Positions 19,579 to 27,615 are shown, counted from the first letter of the stretch. The stretch: DNA of 64,000 nucleotides from Capnocytophaga bilenii (GCF_017565765.1 NZ_JAGDYP010000001.1:152358-216357), one strand, 5' to 3'. Numbers and translations: made by a program. Notes: generated by a model not told the origin, from the sequence alone.

Positions 19579-20127
19579 TTATGTATCTAAATCTTTTTCA
19601 AAAAAGCTAAACACACAGCCTCCGTACTTTTTTTCGTAGGAAAAAAAAGGGAGCGTAGAGGTATCGGTACGGGTGGAATGTTCAATAATGAGGATACCAT
19701 CTTCGTTAAGTAGTTCATTATCAAATACAAGTTGTACTATTAGTGCTATTTTTTCTAAAGGGAAATCATAGGGTGGGTCGGCAAAGATGACATCAAATTG
19801 TTGCTTGGTGCGTTTTAGGTATTCAAATACATCGGCTTTTAGTGCTGTAATCGGGTAATTGAGTTCGCGGGCTGTTTTATTTACAAACTGTATGCAGGCA
19901 TTATAGCTATCTACGGCTATTACAGCAGGACAGCCCCTACTTGCAAACTCATAAGATAGGTTGCCTGTACCTGTAAAAAGGTCGAGTACAGAGAGTTGTT
20001 CAAAATAGTAATCATTATTAAGGATATTGAAAAGGGCTTCTTTTGCAAAATCTGTTGTGGGGCGCACGGGTAGTTTGGAGGGTGCTATAAGTTGTTTTCC
20101 TTTGTTTTTTCCTGAAATAATACGCAT
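19579..20127 (-). CDS. rsmD: 16S rRNA (guanine-966-N2)-methyltransferase
   Basis: 182-aa SAM-dependent methyltransferase that modifies G966 of 16S rRNA in the small subunit. The N-terminal MRIISGKNKGKQL, the SAM-binding motif VLDLFTGTGNL and the catalytic FADPPYDFP (N6/N2-methylase D-P-P-Y) are all visible. Length is typical. It stands alone, next to metK, which makes its methyl donor, but the two have separate promoters. Confidence 0.94.
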   Translation of the reverse strand: MRIISGKNKGKQLIAPSKLPVRPTTDFAKEALFNILNNDYYFEQLSVLDLFTGTGNLSYEFASRGCPAVIAVDSYNACIQFVNKTARELNYPITALKADVFEYLKRTKQQFDVIFADPPYDFPLEKIALIVQLVFDNELLNEDGILIIEHSTRTDTSTLPFFSYEKKYGGCVFSFFEKDLDT

Positions 20128-20149
20128 TTTCTTATTTATTTTTCATAGG

Positions 20150-20179
20150 CAAAGATATAAAATAATGTTTAATAAGCAA
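20150..20179 (-). promoter_or_regulatory. Promoter of rsmD, with conserved spacer
   Basis: Minus strand: TTG (20177-20179), 19 bp spacer, TATCTTTG (20150-20157). The spacer contains ATTAAACATTATTTT, shared with the metK, rho and mltD-like promoters. Confidence 0.75.
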
Positions 20180-20219
20180 TGATTAATCATTAATTTAGTA
20201 TCACATATTTGGCAATTGC

Positions 20220-20297
20220 TGACTTTCCTTCGGTGCGTTTTATCCTTCGCTCAAGGTTCGCTTATCCTTCGCTCATCCTTCGCTCAAGGTTCGCTGA
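20220..20297. repeat. Dispersed GC-rich repeat, copy A
   Basis: Contains ACTTTCCTTCGGTGCG followed by tandem words CCTTCGCTCAAGGTTCGCT, CCTTCGCTCAT and CCTTCGCTCAAGGTTCGCT. The same words occur at 43301 and 62287. No coding potential seen. Confidence 0.7.
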
Positions 20298-20313
20298 GAG
20301 TATTGCAAAAAAA

Positions 20314-20344
20314 ACTTTGGCAAACTATAAAAGTTTGCCAAAGT
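20314..20344 (-). terminator. Terminator of metK
   Basis: 13-bp stem ACTTTGGCAAACT with its complement and a 5-nt loop; on the minus strand a T run follows. Almost the same hairpin ends the TolC gene at 55919. Confidence 0.8.
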
Positions 20345-20387
20345 CGTGATACTATTTTTCTTCTTATAAAGACTTTTCAGCTTCGTT

Positions 20388-21641
20388 CTATGATAGTTGG
20401 AAGGCTTCTTTTACCTTTTCTACATAATCTAATTTTTCCCAAGTGAAAAGCTCTACAGTAAGTTCTTTGGTTTTGTGATACGGTGATGAAAATACCTTAG
20501 TAACTACTTGGGGGGTACGTCCCATATGCCCATATGAGGCGGTTTCGCTATAAATAGGATTTCGCAATTTCAAACGTTGTTCTATATCATAGGGACACAA
20601 CGAAAAAATTTCTTGTATTTTTTTTGCTATTTCACCATCAGTTAGGTTTACTTTGCTTGTTCCATAAGTATTCACATATACTCCCGTAGGTTCAGCTACC
20701 CCAATAGCATAGCTTACTTGTACAAGCACTTCGCTAGCAACCCCTGCAGCGACTAAGTTTTTAGCAATATGACGCATCGCATAAGCCGCACTGCGGTCTA
20801 CCTTGCTAGGGTCTTTGCCTGAAAAAGCACCTCCTCCGTGAGCCCCTTTTCCTCCGTAGGTATCAACAATAATTTTACGTCCTGTTAAGCCTGTATCGCC
20901 GTGAGGACCCCCAATTACAAAGATACCTGTAGGGTTGATGTGGTAAATGATATTGTCATCAAAGAAGGGTGCGTACTGGGGGTACTTCTTAATCACGCGA
21001 GGAATGAGGATGTGCACAATGTCTTCTTTGATTTTTTTTAGCATTGCTTTTTCGGTATCGAAATCATCGTGTTGCGTTGAGATAACAATGGTATTGATGC
21101 GCACAGGCTTGTTGTTATCGTCATATTCTAAAGTTACTTGGCTTTTAGCATCGGGGCGTAAATAGGTAATTTCTTTATTTTCGCGGCGCAAATCGGCTAA
21201 TTCTCTTAGTAATGCGTGCGAAAGGTCTAAAGCCAATGGCATATAGTTTTCAGTTTCGTTTACGGCATAGCCAAACATCATTCCTTGGTCGCCAGCACCT
21301 TGTTCTTCAGGTTTTCCGCGTTCTACTCCTTGATTGATATCGGGCGACTGTTCGTGTATTGCTGATAATACCCCGCACGAGTTTGCTTCAAACATATACT
21401 CGCTTTTGGTGTAACCAATTTTTTTGATTACATTGCGCGCAATTTGTTGCACATCAATATAAGTGTTAGATTTCACTTCCCCTGCCAATACCACTTGCCC
21501 TGTGGTTACTAAAGTTTCGCAAGCCACCTTGGAATGTGGGTCAAAGGCGAGAAAGTTATCAATAAGGGCATCGCTAATTTGGTCTGCCACTTTGTCAGGG
21601 TGTCCTTCAGAAACGGACTCAGAGGTAAATAAATATCCCAT
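20388..21641 (-). CDS. metK: S-adenosylmethionine synthetase
   Basis: 417-aa enzyme that makes S-adenosylmethionine from methionine and ATP, acting as a tetramer in the cytoplasm. Motifs seen are [17 protein letters not shown] at the N-terminus, [12 protein letters not shown] and the [18 protein letters not shown] phosphate-binding loop. Length is slightly above the usual 380-400 residues, as in other Bacteroidota. The leader of about 155 nt carries a SAM-II-like riboswitch, so expression is probably repressed by its own product. Confidence 0.97.
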   Translation of the reverse strand: MGYLFTSESVSEGHPDKVADQISDALIDNFLAFDPHSKVACETLVTTGQVVLAGEVKSNTYIDVQQIARNVIKKIGYTKSEYMFEANSCGVLSAIHEQSPDINQGVERGKPEEQGAGDQGMMFGYAVNETENYMPLALDLSHALLRELADLRRENKEITYLRPDAKSQVTLEYDDNNKPVRINTIVISTQHDDFDTEKAMLKKIKEDIVHILIPRVIKKYPQYAPFFDDNIIYHINPTGIFVIGGPHGDTGLTGRKIIVDTYGGKGAHGGGAFSGKDPSKVDRSAAYAMRHIAKNLVAAGVASEVLVQVSYAIGVAEPTGVYVNTYGTSKVNLTDGEIAKKIQEIFSLCPYDIEQRLKLRNPIYSETASYGHMGRTPQVVTKVFSSPYHKTKELTVELFTWEKLDYVEKVKEAFQLS

Positions 21642-21724
21642 TTGTTATTGTATTTTTAGGTAGAAGACAATTGTTGCCCTGCTTTTATTTGGGGTACTAT
21701 GATGTTGAAGAGTAATGAAAATTA

Positions 21725-21775
21725 CTGTTTTAGCATTTTTAGGGGAGTACCCCAAGAGGTTGCAATCAGTACAAA
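21725..21775 (-). promoter_or_regulatory. SAM-II-like riboswitch in the metK leader
   Basis: On the minus strand the leader reads GTACTGATT (P1 5' strand and loop), AACC, TTG, GTAC (P1 3' strand), then TAAAAATGCTAAAA. This order and spacing line up with the class II SAM riboswitch pseudoknot as I recall it (CUGAUUU, AACC, UUGC, UAAA, GCUAAA). In addition TTGGGGTACT at 21746-21755 can pair over 10 bp with AGTACCCCAA at 21689-21698, closer to the start codon. That pairing competes with P1 and offers a switching mechanism. The class assignment is by eye. Confidence 0.68.
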
Positions 21776-21802
21776 TTTGTCCTCCTGTTATTATTTCTGC
21801 GG

Positions 21803-21832
21803 CAAAGATACAAAATAATGTTTAATTGTCAA
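21803..21832 (-). promoter_or_regulatory. Promoter of metK
   Basis: Minus strand: TTG (21830-21832), 19 bp spacer, TATCTTTG (21803-21810). The spacer shares ATTAAACATTATTTTG with the rho promoter. Confidence 0.8.
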
Positions 21833-21869
21833 GTTTAAAATAATTATTTTTTGCGAGCTGCACGGGATG

Positions 21870-22415
21870 TTATAGTCCTATTACTACCCCTATATTGGGT
21901 ATAAATCGGCTGCCAAAAATACTTTTTCCTTCTTTGTAAAGTATATTATAGCTTCCGCCAAAGCGCATATATACATTAGCTCCGAGTTGTTGCATATAGC
22001 CCGCTCCAATATATAGCGCATCTTCGTTGGTGTTATAAGTAGTATCGAGTGTTTTGTGTTTTTGTGATACAAAATAATGCTGATAGGAGGTGCTAAGGTA
22101 AGCAACTCTACCTATATAGTACGATGCCACAGGGCCTACCCCCAAAAGAAGACTACGAAAGTACTCTGAATTTTGCAAACTACCATTCACTACAATCCCT
22201 ACTTCTAAATCATCTGTAACTTTTAGCCCTATTTGAGGTGATAAGTCTATTCCTAAGCCGTAACTCGTGAAGTTTATGCCAACGTTTCCGCCATAAGTCC
22301 ATATATTTTTCTTATTTTGTTGGTAGGAAGGTGATAAAATATTGGGACTTTGCCCCATAACGTAGCTACTTACTAATAAAAAAGTAATAAAACTAAAAAA
22401 AAGTCTCATTTTCAT
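21870..22415 (-). CDS. Putative outer membrane beta-barrel protein
   Basis: 181-aa exported protein with a signal peptide ending near YVMGQ and alternating hydrophobic/polar strands rich in Gly, Tyr and Ser (GGNVGINFTSYGLG, GVGPVASYYIG, YIGAGYMQQLG), typical of a small eight-stranded outer membrane barrel. Its specific role is unknown. It lies 26 nt after the LolC/E-like gene on the same strand and is probably co-transcribed with it. Confidence 0.7.
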   Translation of the reverse strand: MKMRLFFSFITFLLVSSYVMGQSPNILSPSYQQNKKNIWTYGGNVGINFTSYGLGIDLSPQIGLKVTDDLEVGIVVNGSLQNSEYFRSLLLGVGPVASYYIGRVAYLSTSYQHYFVSQKHKTLDTTYNTNEDALYIGAGYMQQLGANVYMRFGGSYNILYKEGKSIFGSRFIPNIGVVIGL

Positions 22416-22441
22416 ACGATAATTTATTTAAAAGTTCTTTA

Positions 22442-23680
22442 TTATTTTATTTTCATTGTTTCTGTAGGGGATATTTTAGTAATTACGTAAGTAGGTACTA
22501 ATAACATCAGCAGACATAAGAGCAATACACCTATGTTTAGCAATATCACTGCAATACTGCTTATTGCAATGGGTACTTCGCTTACGTAATAAGTTGCGGC
22601 ATCTAACTTGATGAGGCTATATCGCTGTTGCAGCCATAATAACAAAAAACCTAAGACATTTCCCCATAAAAGCCCTAAGCCAATGATGTAAGTGGCATTG
22701 TACAAAAATATTTTTCTGATACTGCGATCGGTCATTCCTAAGCTTTTCAGTACGCCAATCATAGGTGTTTTTTCTAATATAAGTACTAAAATGGCTGTAA
22801 TCATATTAAAACCTCCTACAATAATCATTATACCGATAATTAGGTATATATTGAAATCGAACATACCTACCCATTCAAAGATAAAGGGAAATTTCTGAAT
22901 AATTGTTTGGGCATCTAAAAATGACCCTACAGCACCATATACTTTGTAACCTACATCTTCAATACGGTCAAAATCATTGATAAAGAGTTCAAAATTACCT
23001 ACTTCATCTTGTTGCCATTTGTTCATTTTCTGTATTTGTCGTATATCTGTAAAAACGTAGGAGGCATCAAACTCCTGAAAACCACTGTTATACAGACCTA
23101 CAATTTTAAAACTACGCTGGTTGGGCGTTTGCGAATCTTCATCTTTTAGAAAAATAGCGTGGCAATGATCTCCAATTTTTAGATGCAGCCGGTTAGCTAA
23201 ATAGGTAGAAAGAAGAATTTCGTTTGAGATTTCTTCGCCCGATACATTAGGGGTACGCCCTTCGGTGATAAAATCTTGCAAAAGTTGCCAATTATAATCT
23301 TTGCCTACTCCTTTAGCTAAGATAGACTCATAAGTGTTTTCAGTACGTATAATTCCTCCTTTAGTAGCAACTGCTTGTATATGAGTAACTTCTGGAACTT
23401 GCTTAAAGTAAGGATAAAATTCTTGGTTTATGGAAATGGGATGGGTACTTACTTCTGAGGCGTTATTGTCATACGCAAAAATCTGTATATGCCCGTGAAA
23501 GACTACTAATTTTTCACGAATTTTTTGGCGTAATCCTGTACCTGTAGCAATAGCAATAAGCATCATCACCATTCCTATTGCAATAGCTGCAATTGCCATT
23601 TTGATAATTGGTGAAGATATTGTACCTTTGTCGCCCTTTGAAAATATAACCTTTTTAGCTATGAAATATTCTGTATTCAA
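22442..23680 (-). CDS. LolC/LolE-like ABC permease (MacB/FtsX family)
   Basis: 412-aa inner membrane protein with one N-terminal helix (about residues 27-48), a periplasmic domain of about 200 residues and three C-terminal helices, the layout of FtsX/LolE permeases that extract lipoproteins for the outer membrane. No partner ATPase is next to it. There is no ATG before the first helix: the frame opens after a TAA and the usable start is TTG at 23680, giving the typical family N-terminus NTEYFIAKK. Its first 20 bases overlap the divergent NamZ gene. Confidence in the family is high; confidence in the exact start is moderate. Confidence 0.85.
   Translation of the reverse strand: MNTEYFIAKKVIFSKGDKGTISSPIIKMAIAAIAIGMVMMLIAIATGTGLRQKIREKLVVFHGHIQIFAYDNNASEVSTHPISINQEFYPYFKQVPEVTHIQAVATKGGIIRTENTYESILAKGVGKDYNWQLLQDFITEGRTPNVSGEEISNEILLSTYLANRLHLKIGDHCHAIFLKDEDSQTPNQRSFKIVGLYNSGFQEFDASYVFTDIRQIQKMNKWQQDEVGNFELFINDFDRIEDVGYKVYGAVGSFLDAQTIIQKFPFIFEWVGMFDFNIYLIIGIMIIVGGFNMITAILVLILEKTPMIGVLKSLGMTDRSIRKIFLYNATYIIGLGLLWGNVLGFLLLWLQQRYSLIKLDAATYYVSEVPIAISSIAVILLNIGVLLLCLLMLLVPTYVITKISPTETMKIK
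23601..23630 (+). promoter_or_regulatory. Promoter of the NamZ-like gene, inside the divergent permease gene
   Basis: TTG (23601-23603), 19 bp spacer, TACCTTTG (23623-23630). The whole promoter lies within the coding region of the minus-strand permease gene. Confidence 0.75.
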
Positions 23681-24905
23681 AACAATATGCCCTTTTTATG
23701 GTGCCAAAGTTACAATTTTTTTAATATGTACGCTCATATCTTGCAAAAATAATGGACAACCACGTACCGACACTACTCAGCAAACAAAGGATAAACACCC
23801 TAAAGAAATAGTAGAAGGTGCTAATCGAATGTATCTATATACCAATGATTTACAAAATAAGAATGTAGGAATAGTTACGAATCAAACAGGTATTGTTCGC
23901 ACTAAAAAAAATACCTATGTTCATTTAGTTGATACGCTTCTGAAGAAGAAAATTAAGGTAACTAAAGTATTTGCTCCCGAGCACGGTTTTAGAGGGCAAG
24001 CCGATGCAGGAGAAGTGATTAAAGATGGTAAGGATACTCAAACAGGTCTTCCTATAATTTCTTTATATAGCAAAAATAAAAAACCATCGCCGCAACAACT
24101 TAAAGATATAGATGTTATGCTTTTTGACCTCCAAGATGTTGGGGCTCGCTTTTATACCTATATCTCTACACTGCACTATGTGATGGAAGCCTGTGCCGAA
24201 CAGCATATTCCTCTTATAGTGTTAGATCGTCCTAACCCTAATGCTCATTATATTGACGGACCTGTATTACAACCTGCTTTTAAAAGTTTTATAGGAATGC
24301 ACCCTGTACCTATTGTATACGGAATGACCATAGGCGAATATGCTCAAATGATTAATGGTGAAAAATGGCTTGAAAAAGGAGTTACTGCCAATCTTAAAGT
24401 TGTAAAATTGGCTTATTACAATCATCAAATGCCTTATAAACTGCCTGTAAAACCTTCACCCAATTTGCCCAATGAGGTAGCGGTCAATCTCTATCCAAGT
24501 TTGTGTTTCTTTGAAGGAACTAATGTGAGTATGGGGCGGGGTACTAATCAGCAGTTTCAAATATATGGCTCTCCTTATTTTGCTAAAACAACTTTTCACT
24601 TTACCCCCAAGCCCAATGAAGGCGATAAAAGCCCCAAATTTAATGGCAAACAGTGTTATGGTGAAGACCTAAGCCATACACCCTATCTATCACAAATAAA
24701 TCTTACTTGGCTCAAAAAAGCCTTTGAACAAGGCAAAAGTGTAAAAACACCTTTCTTTACCTCATCATTTAATAAAATTGCAGGCAATGATTTGCTAAAA
24801 AAACAAATTACTGAAGGGAAAACAGAAGCCGAAATACGCCTAAGTTGGCAACAAGAACTCAATAAATTCAAAAAAACAAGACAAAAATACCTGCTTTATC
24901 CATAA
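23661..24905 (+). CDS. DUF1343 lipoprotein, NamZ-like exo-N-acetylmuramidase
   Basis: 414-aa lipoprotein (lipobox ending CTLISC) of the DUF1343 family. Characterised members (NamZ) release N-acetylmuramic acid from the non-reducing end of peptidoglycan fragments. Family motifs are NVGIVTNQTG, FAPEHGFRG, MLFDLQDVGARFYTYISTL, VLDRPNPN and FEGTNVSMGRGT. A Flavobacteriia host could use it for cell wall recycling or scavenging. The ATG at 23661 gives a clean lipoprotein signal; the 23601 start lies at the promoter. The stop codon is inside the terminator stem. Confidence 0.9.
   Translation: MKYSVFKTICPFYGAKVTIFLICTLISCKNNGQPRTDTTQQTKDKHPKEIVEGANRMYLYTNDLQNKNVGIVTNQTGIVRTKKNTYVHLVDTLLKKKIKVTKVFAPEHGFRGQADAGEVIKDGKDTQTGLPIISLYSKNKKPSPQQLKDIDVMLFDLQDVGARFYTYISTLHYVMEACAEQHIPLIVLDRPNPNAHYIDGPVLQPAFKSFIGMHPVPIVYGMTIGEYAQMINGEKWLEKGVTANLKVVKLAYYNHQMPYKLPVKPSPNLPNEVAVNLYPSLCFFEGTNVSMGRGTNQQFQIYGSPYFAKTTFHFTPKPNEGDKSPKFNGKQCYGEDLSHTPYLSQINLTWLKKAFEQGKSVKTPFFTSSFNKIAGNDLLKKQITEGKTEAEIRLSWQQELNKFKKTRQKYLLYP
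23705..23712 (-). promoter_or_regulatory. -7 element for the LolC/E-like gene
   Basis: Minus-strand TAACTTTG. Transcription would start near 23698, about 18 nt before the TTG start, which supports that start. Confidence 0.5.
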
Positions 24906-24919
24906 GCAGGTATTTTTTT
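24883..24919. terminator. Bidirectional terminator between the NamZ gene and rtcB
   Basis: 14-bp stem AAAAATACCTGCTT with its complement, 7-nt loop, A and T runs on both sides, between converging genes. Confidence 0.85.
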
Positions 24920-24925
24920 GTTGAT

Positions 24926-26317
24926 TTACTTGTCCATTCTTACTATTTTAGGCTGAAAAGTGCCAATAACAGCTACCAAATCAGTTTGTGACTGCATTAC
25001 AGCTTCAATGTTTTTATACGCCATAGGTGCTTCTTCAGCATTACCCCCAATAAGGGTAATATCTTTGGTTTTCAGAGCTTTCTTAATATCCGAACTCGTA
25101 AAGCGGTTTTTGCTCTCATTGCGCGAGAAGGCACGCCCAGCCCCGTGTGAGGCTGAATTGAAACTCTCGGCATTGCCCTTGCCACGCACAATGTAGCCAG
25201 CATCGGTCATCGAGGCAGGGATAATACCCAATACTCCCTCACCAGCAGGGGTAGCCCCTTTGCGGTGTACTATCACCTCCTTGCCATTATGAATTTCTTT
25301 CCAAGCAAAATTGTGGTGGTTCTCAATACGCGCTCTGAGTCGCCCACCTACCGCACGAATAAGTCGGCGATGAATGTCATCGTGACAAGCTGAAGCGTAA
25401 TCACCAGCGAGGTTCATAGCCGTCCAATACTCCAATCCCAAGTGAGTATTGAGGTCAAGCCACGCAAACTGCTGCGCTTCTTTGGGTAGCGGACATTGTT
25501 CGGCTGCCACACGTACGTAATACTGCGCTATCTCCGCCCCGAACCCACGCGAACCGCTATGCGAAAGGATACCCAAGTACTTTCCTTTAGGGAGCCCTAT
25601 TTGTGGGTCGTCTGCTAAGAGTTCTACCTCGCCAAACTCTACAAAGTGGTTGCCACTGCCCGAAGTACCCATCTGCTTAATTGCCTTATCTTTCAATCGT
25701 TTGAGGATAGGGATAAGCGAAAAAGTATCGCGGTCAAAAATCTCGTGTTCTACGTGCGATTTGTGGGTTTCGTACATACCAAACTTCGTATGTTCGGCGA
25801 GGGCTTTCTCGTACTTATCACGAGCCCCCGAGAGATACGACACTGGTATATCCAAGATACTGAGGCACATACGGCAACCGATATCCAACCCTACCCCATA
25901 AGGAATCACTGCATTCTCTACCGCTAGCACGCCCCCTATGGGCAAGCCATAGCCGCTATGGGCATCAGGCATCAGGGCACCCCCAACCGAAATAGGGAGT
26001 TTCAGAGCCGTATAGAGTTGTGTTTTTGCCTCTTCGGTGATGTCCTCGCCAAAGATATGATAAGGGGCACGCAAGCTGTTGAGCTGTCTTTTTTCAGTTT
26101 TAGTAGACGAAAGTAGCGCTTCGGCTATCTGACCAAAAGTAAGATGACCTTCGTATTGTGCAGGATTTTTTAAAATATCTTCGAGCACCGACTTAACATA
26201 CGCTAAGTTTTTAGTAGCGTAATTGCGCTTCATCACTTCCAACGCTACATTAATAGATTGATTATTTGGGAAACCTAACTTCAGTAGGTCTTTCCCTTTG
26301 AGTTTTAAATTTGCCAT
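24926..26317 (-). CDS. rtcB: RNA-splicing ligase RtcB
   Basis: 463-aa GTP- and Mn-dependent RNA ligase that joins 2',3'-cyclic phosphate or 3'-phosphate ends to 5'-OH ends. The metal-binding residues are visible in DIGCRMC, SGNHFVEFG, ENHHNFAW and SHGAGRAFSR (GMP-linked His). The ATG at 26317 (MANLKLKGKDLL) is preferred to 26338. It is the last gene of an operon with prfH 49 nt upstream. RtcB2-PrfH pairs are known to deal with ribosomes damaged by cleavage near the decoding centre, so rRNA repair is the likely job. Confidence 0.95.
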   Translation of the reverse strand: MANLKLKGKDLLKLGFPNNQSINVALEVMKRNYATKNLAYVKSVLEDILKNPAQYEGHLTFGQIAEALLSSTKTEKRQLNSLRAPYHIFGEDITEEAKTQLYTALKLPISVGGALMPDAHSGYGLPIGGVLAVENAVIPYGVGLDIGCRMCLSILDIPVSYLSGARDKYEKALAEHTKFGMYETHKSHVEHEIFDRDTFSLIPILKRLKDKAIKQMGTSGSGNHFVEFGEVELLADDPQIGLPKGKYLGILSHSGSRGFGAEIAQYYVRVAAEQCPLPKEAQQFAWLDLNTHLGLEYWTAMNLAGDYASACHDDIHRRLIRAVGGRLRARIENHHNFAWKEIHNGKEVIVHRKGATPAGEGVLGIIPASMTDAGYIVRGKGNAESFNSASHGAGRAFSRNESKNRFTSSDIKKALKTKDITLIGGNAEEAPMAYKNIEAVMQSQTDLVAVIGTFQPKIVRMDK

Positions 26318-26366
26318 AATAATTTGTTGATTTGTCAATTTGCTAATTTGCTAATTTTCTCATTTG

Positions 26367-27059
26367 CTAATTAACAAATTCCCTAATTTCCCTCTTAGCC
26401 GCAGTGCGTTCCTTCTTATAGCTCTTCTCTACGTAAGTGCTTTTGAAGTCAGAGCCATTAAAGGTACGAACAGGATTGCCCCGCTGCACTTGGGTGTGAT
26501 TGTTCCAATGGTTTTGCGCTTGCTCGGCAAGTTGCCGAAGCTCTATTTCAGCGAGCTTTTCCCTCAGACGGTTGAGGGCGAGCTTCTTATTGTCGAGTTG
26601 CGAACGCGAGTCCTGCGCAAATACGCTGACACCAGTAGGCAGGTGGGTAGCACGTACTGCCGAATTTACCTTGTTTACATTCTGTCCGCCATTGCCTTGC
26701 GACCGAGTAGTTTGGAATTGTACATCGCGCTCCGAGAAAGGCTGGCGTTGCAGTTGGTTAAGTTCAAAAACGCCTATATACCAATTGCTTCGCTGGTGGA
26801 ATTTGCGAAAGGTGCTCTTGCCAACCCAACAAACCGTACCGAGCCAACTTTTCAGGAAATCCGATAGCTCCTTTCCTTTAAGTTGTAACGTAACCGATTT
26901 TATAGTCAGATTAGCATCGCCTTCCTCTCGGCTGAGAATAGTATAGTTGATACCTGCTTGGGTAGCCTCTTGCAAAAATATTTTCAGTACTTTAGCTACC
27001 ACCCATTGGCATTCTAAGGGACCACGCCCTGCGGTGATTTGTATGATTTTTTCTTCCAT
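26367..27059 (-). CDS. prfH: Peptide chain release factor homologue PrfH
   Basis: 230-aa class I release factor homologue that keeps the catalytic domain with GGQ (RSQGNGGQNVNKVNSAVRAT) but lacks the codon-recognition domain of RF1/RF2. In the PrfH-RtcB pair it frees peptides from ribosomes whose 16S rRNA is cut near the decoding centre, so that RtcB can re-ligate the rRNA. The N-terminus KIIQITAGRGPLECQW and the basic C-terminal tail are typical. The start at 27059 was chosen; an ATG at 27086 is also possible and would overlap the small upstream gene by 14 bp. Confidence 0.93.
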   Translation of the reverse strand: MEEKIIQITAGRGPLECQWVVAKVLKIFLQEATQAGINYTILSREEGDANLTIKSVTLQLKGKELSDFLKSWLGTVCWVGKSTFRKFHQRSNWYIGVFELNQLQRQPFSERDVQFQTTRSQGNGGQNVNKVNSAVRATHLPTGVSVFAQDSRSQLDNKKLALNRLREKLAEIELRQLAEQAQNHWNNHTQVQRGNPVRTFNGSDFKSTYVEKSYKKERTAAKREIREFVN

Positions 27060-27072
27060 TTTTTCTTTTATT

Positions 27073-27291
27073 TTATAATTGCACATATGGCTTGCACTCT
27101 AAAAGCATCTCCCCTATTTCTATTGCTGGGGTGTGATACTTAAGGGGGGCAATCTCTTTCAGTGGAGTGCGTTTGTACTTTTCCTTAGGTGTATAGTGCT
27201 TTTGATATTGATTCCACGAATAACTACCTCCATAGATTTTACTATTGCGAAGACGAGAAACGCCTTCGGGGGTAATATATAGATTTCCCAT
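27073..27291 (-). CDS. Small protein of the prfH-rtcB operon, unknown
   Basis: 72-aa soluble, basic and Tyr/Lys-rich protein (GGSYSWNQYQKHYTPKEKY) with no signal peptide and no recognised family. It ends 13 nt before the prfH ATG, so it is the first structural gene of the RNA-repair operon. Composition and spacing look genuine. It could be an RNA-binding accessory factor, but that is conjecture. Confidence 0.65.
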   Translation of the reverse strand: MGNLYITPEGVSRLRNSKIYGGSYSWNQYQKHYTPKEKYKRTPLKEIAPLKYHTPAIEIGEMLLECKPYVQL

Positions 27292-27326
27292 TTTTCAATT
27301 GACAATTAATAATTAACAATTTAATT

Positions 27327-27459
27327 GCTTCGGGAAAATGTGATAGGAAGATGTCCTAAAAATTCTATTTGTGAGGAAAAACAAAAAGCCCGAAGCGGGT
27401 GCTTCGGGCTCTTCTATATTTTATACTATTATTCTAATCAAGCAGATACGCCACGAAGC
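27327..27459 (-). promoter_or_regulatory. Putative transcription attenuator before the prfH-rtcB operon
   Basis: Four complementary segments follow each other on the minus strand: GCTTCG inside the leader ORF (27454-27459), CCCGAAGC in the first terminator arm (within 27401-27410), GCTTCGGG in the second arm (within 27387-27396), and CCCGAAGC at 27327-27334. Segments 2 and 3 form the terminator. Pairing 1-2 (6 bp) and 3-4 (8 bp) would dissolve it. This is the layout of ribosome-mediated attenuation. The mechanism is an inference. Confidence 0.5.
27387..27410 (-). terminator. Leader terminator before the prfH-rtcB operon
   Basis: Perfect 10-bp GC-rich stem AGCCCGAAGC with its complement and a 4-nt loop, followed on the minus strand by TTTTGTTTTT. 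It lies 27 nt after the leader ORF and 95 nt before the first structural gene. Confidence 0.85.
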
Positions 27460-27512
27460 GTTACCTTGTGCAAAGGTAATACAGATGCGATATGTAACTT
27501 GATGTAGGTCAT
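27438..27512 (-). CDS. Leader ORF of 24 codons
   Basis: ATG at 27512, TGA at 27438-27440. The peptide begins MTYIKLHIAS and ends VTLRGVSA. The ATG lies about 46 nt after the predicted transcription start and the stop 27 nt before the terminator. Segment 1 of the putative attenuator lies on its Thr-Leu-Arg codons. No run of one amino acid is present, so a simple amino-acid sensor is unlikely. Small size makes coding uncertain. Confidence 0.5.
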   Translation of the reverse strand: MTYIKLHIASVLPLHKVTLRGVSA

Positions 27513-27564
27513 TTCTTCGTGTGTATTTATAAGGTTAAACAATGATTTGTTCGTAATTCGGCGG

Positions 27565-27594
27565 CAAAGGTACTACTATTTTTTGAATTAGCAA
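27565..27594 (-). promoter_or_regulatory. Promoter of the prfH-rtcB leader and operon
   Basis: Minus strand: TTG (27592-27594), 19 bp spacer, TACCTTTG (27565-27572), an ideal match. A second TACCTTTG without a -33 element lies inside the leader ORF at 27471-27478. Confidence 0.8.
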
Positions 27595-27615
27595 GAAAAA
27601 AAGAAGAATTATTTT

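Noticed and set aside
26318-26366. Short TTTGCTAATT repeats between prfH and rtcB as a regulatory site
   Set aside because: Similar AT-rich words recur in many gaps of this genome and no structure or promoter match is present.
27325-27507. 60-aa plus-strand ORF
   Set aside because: It runs across the leader terminator and antisense to the leader ORF, with no promoter on its strand.
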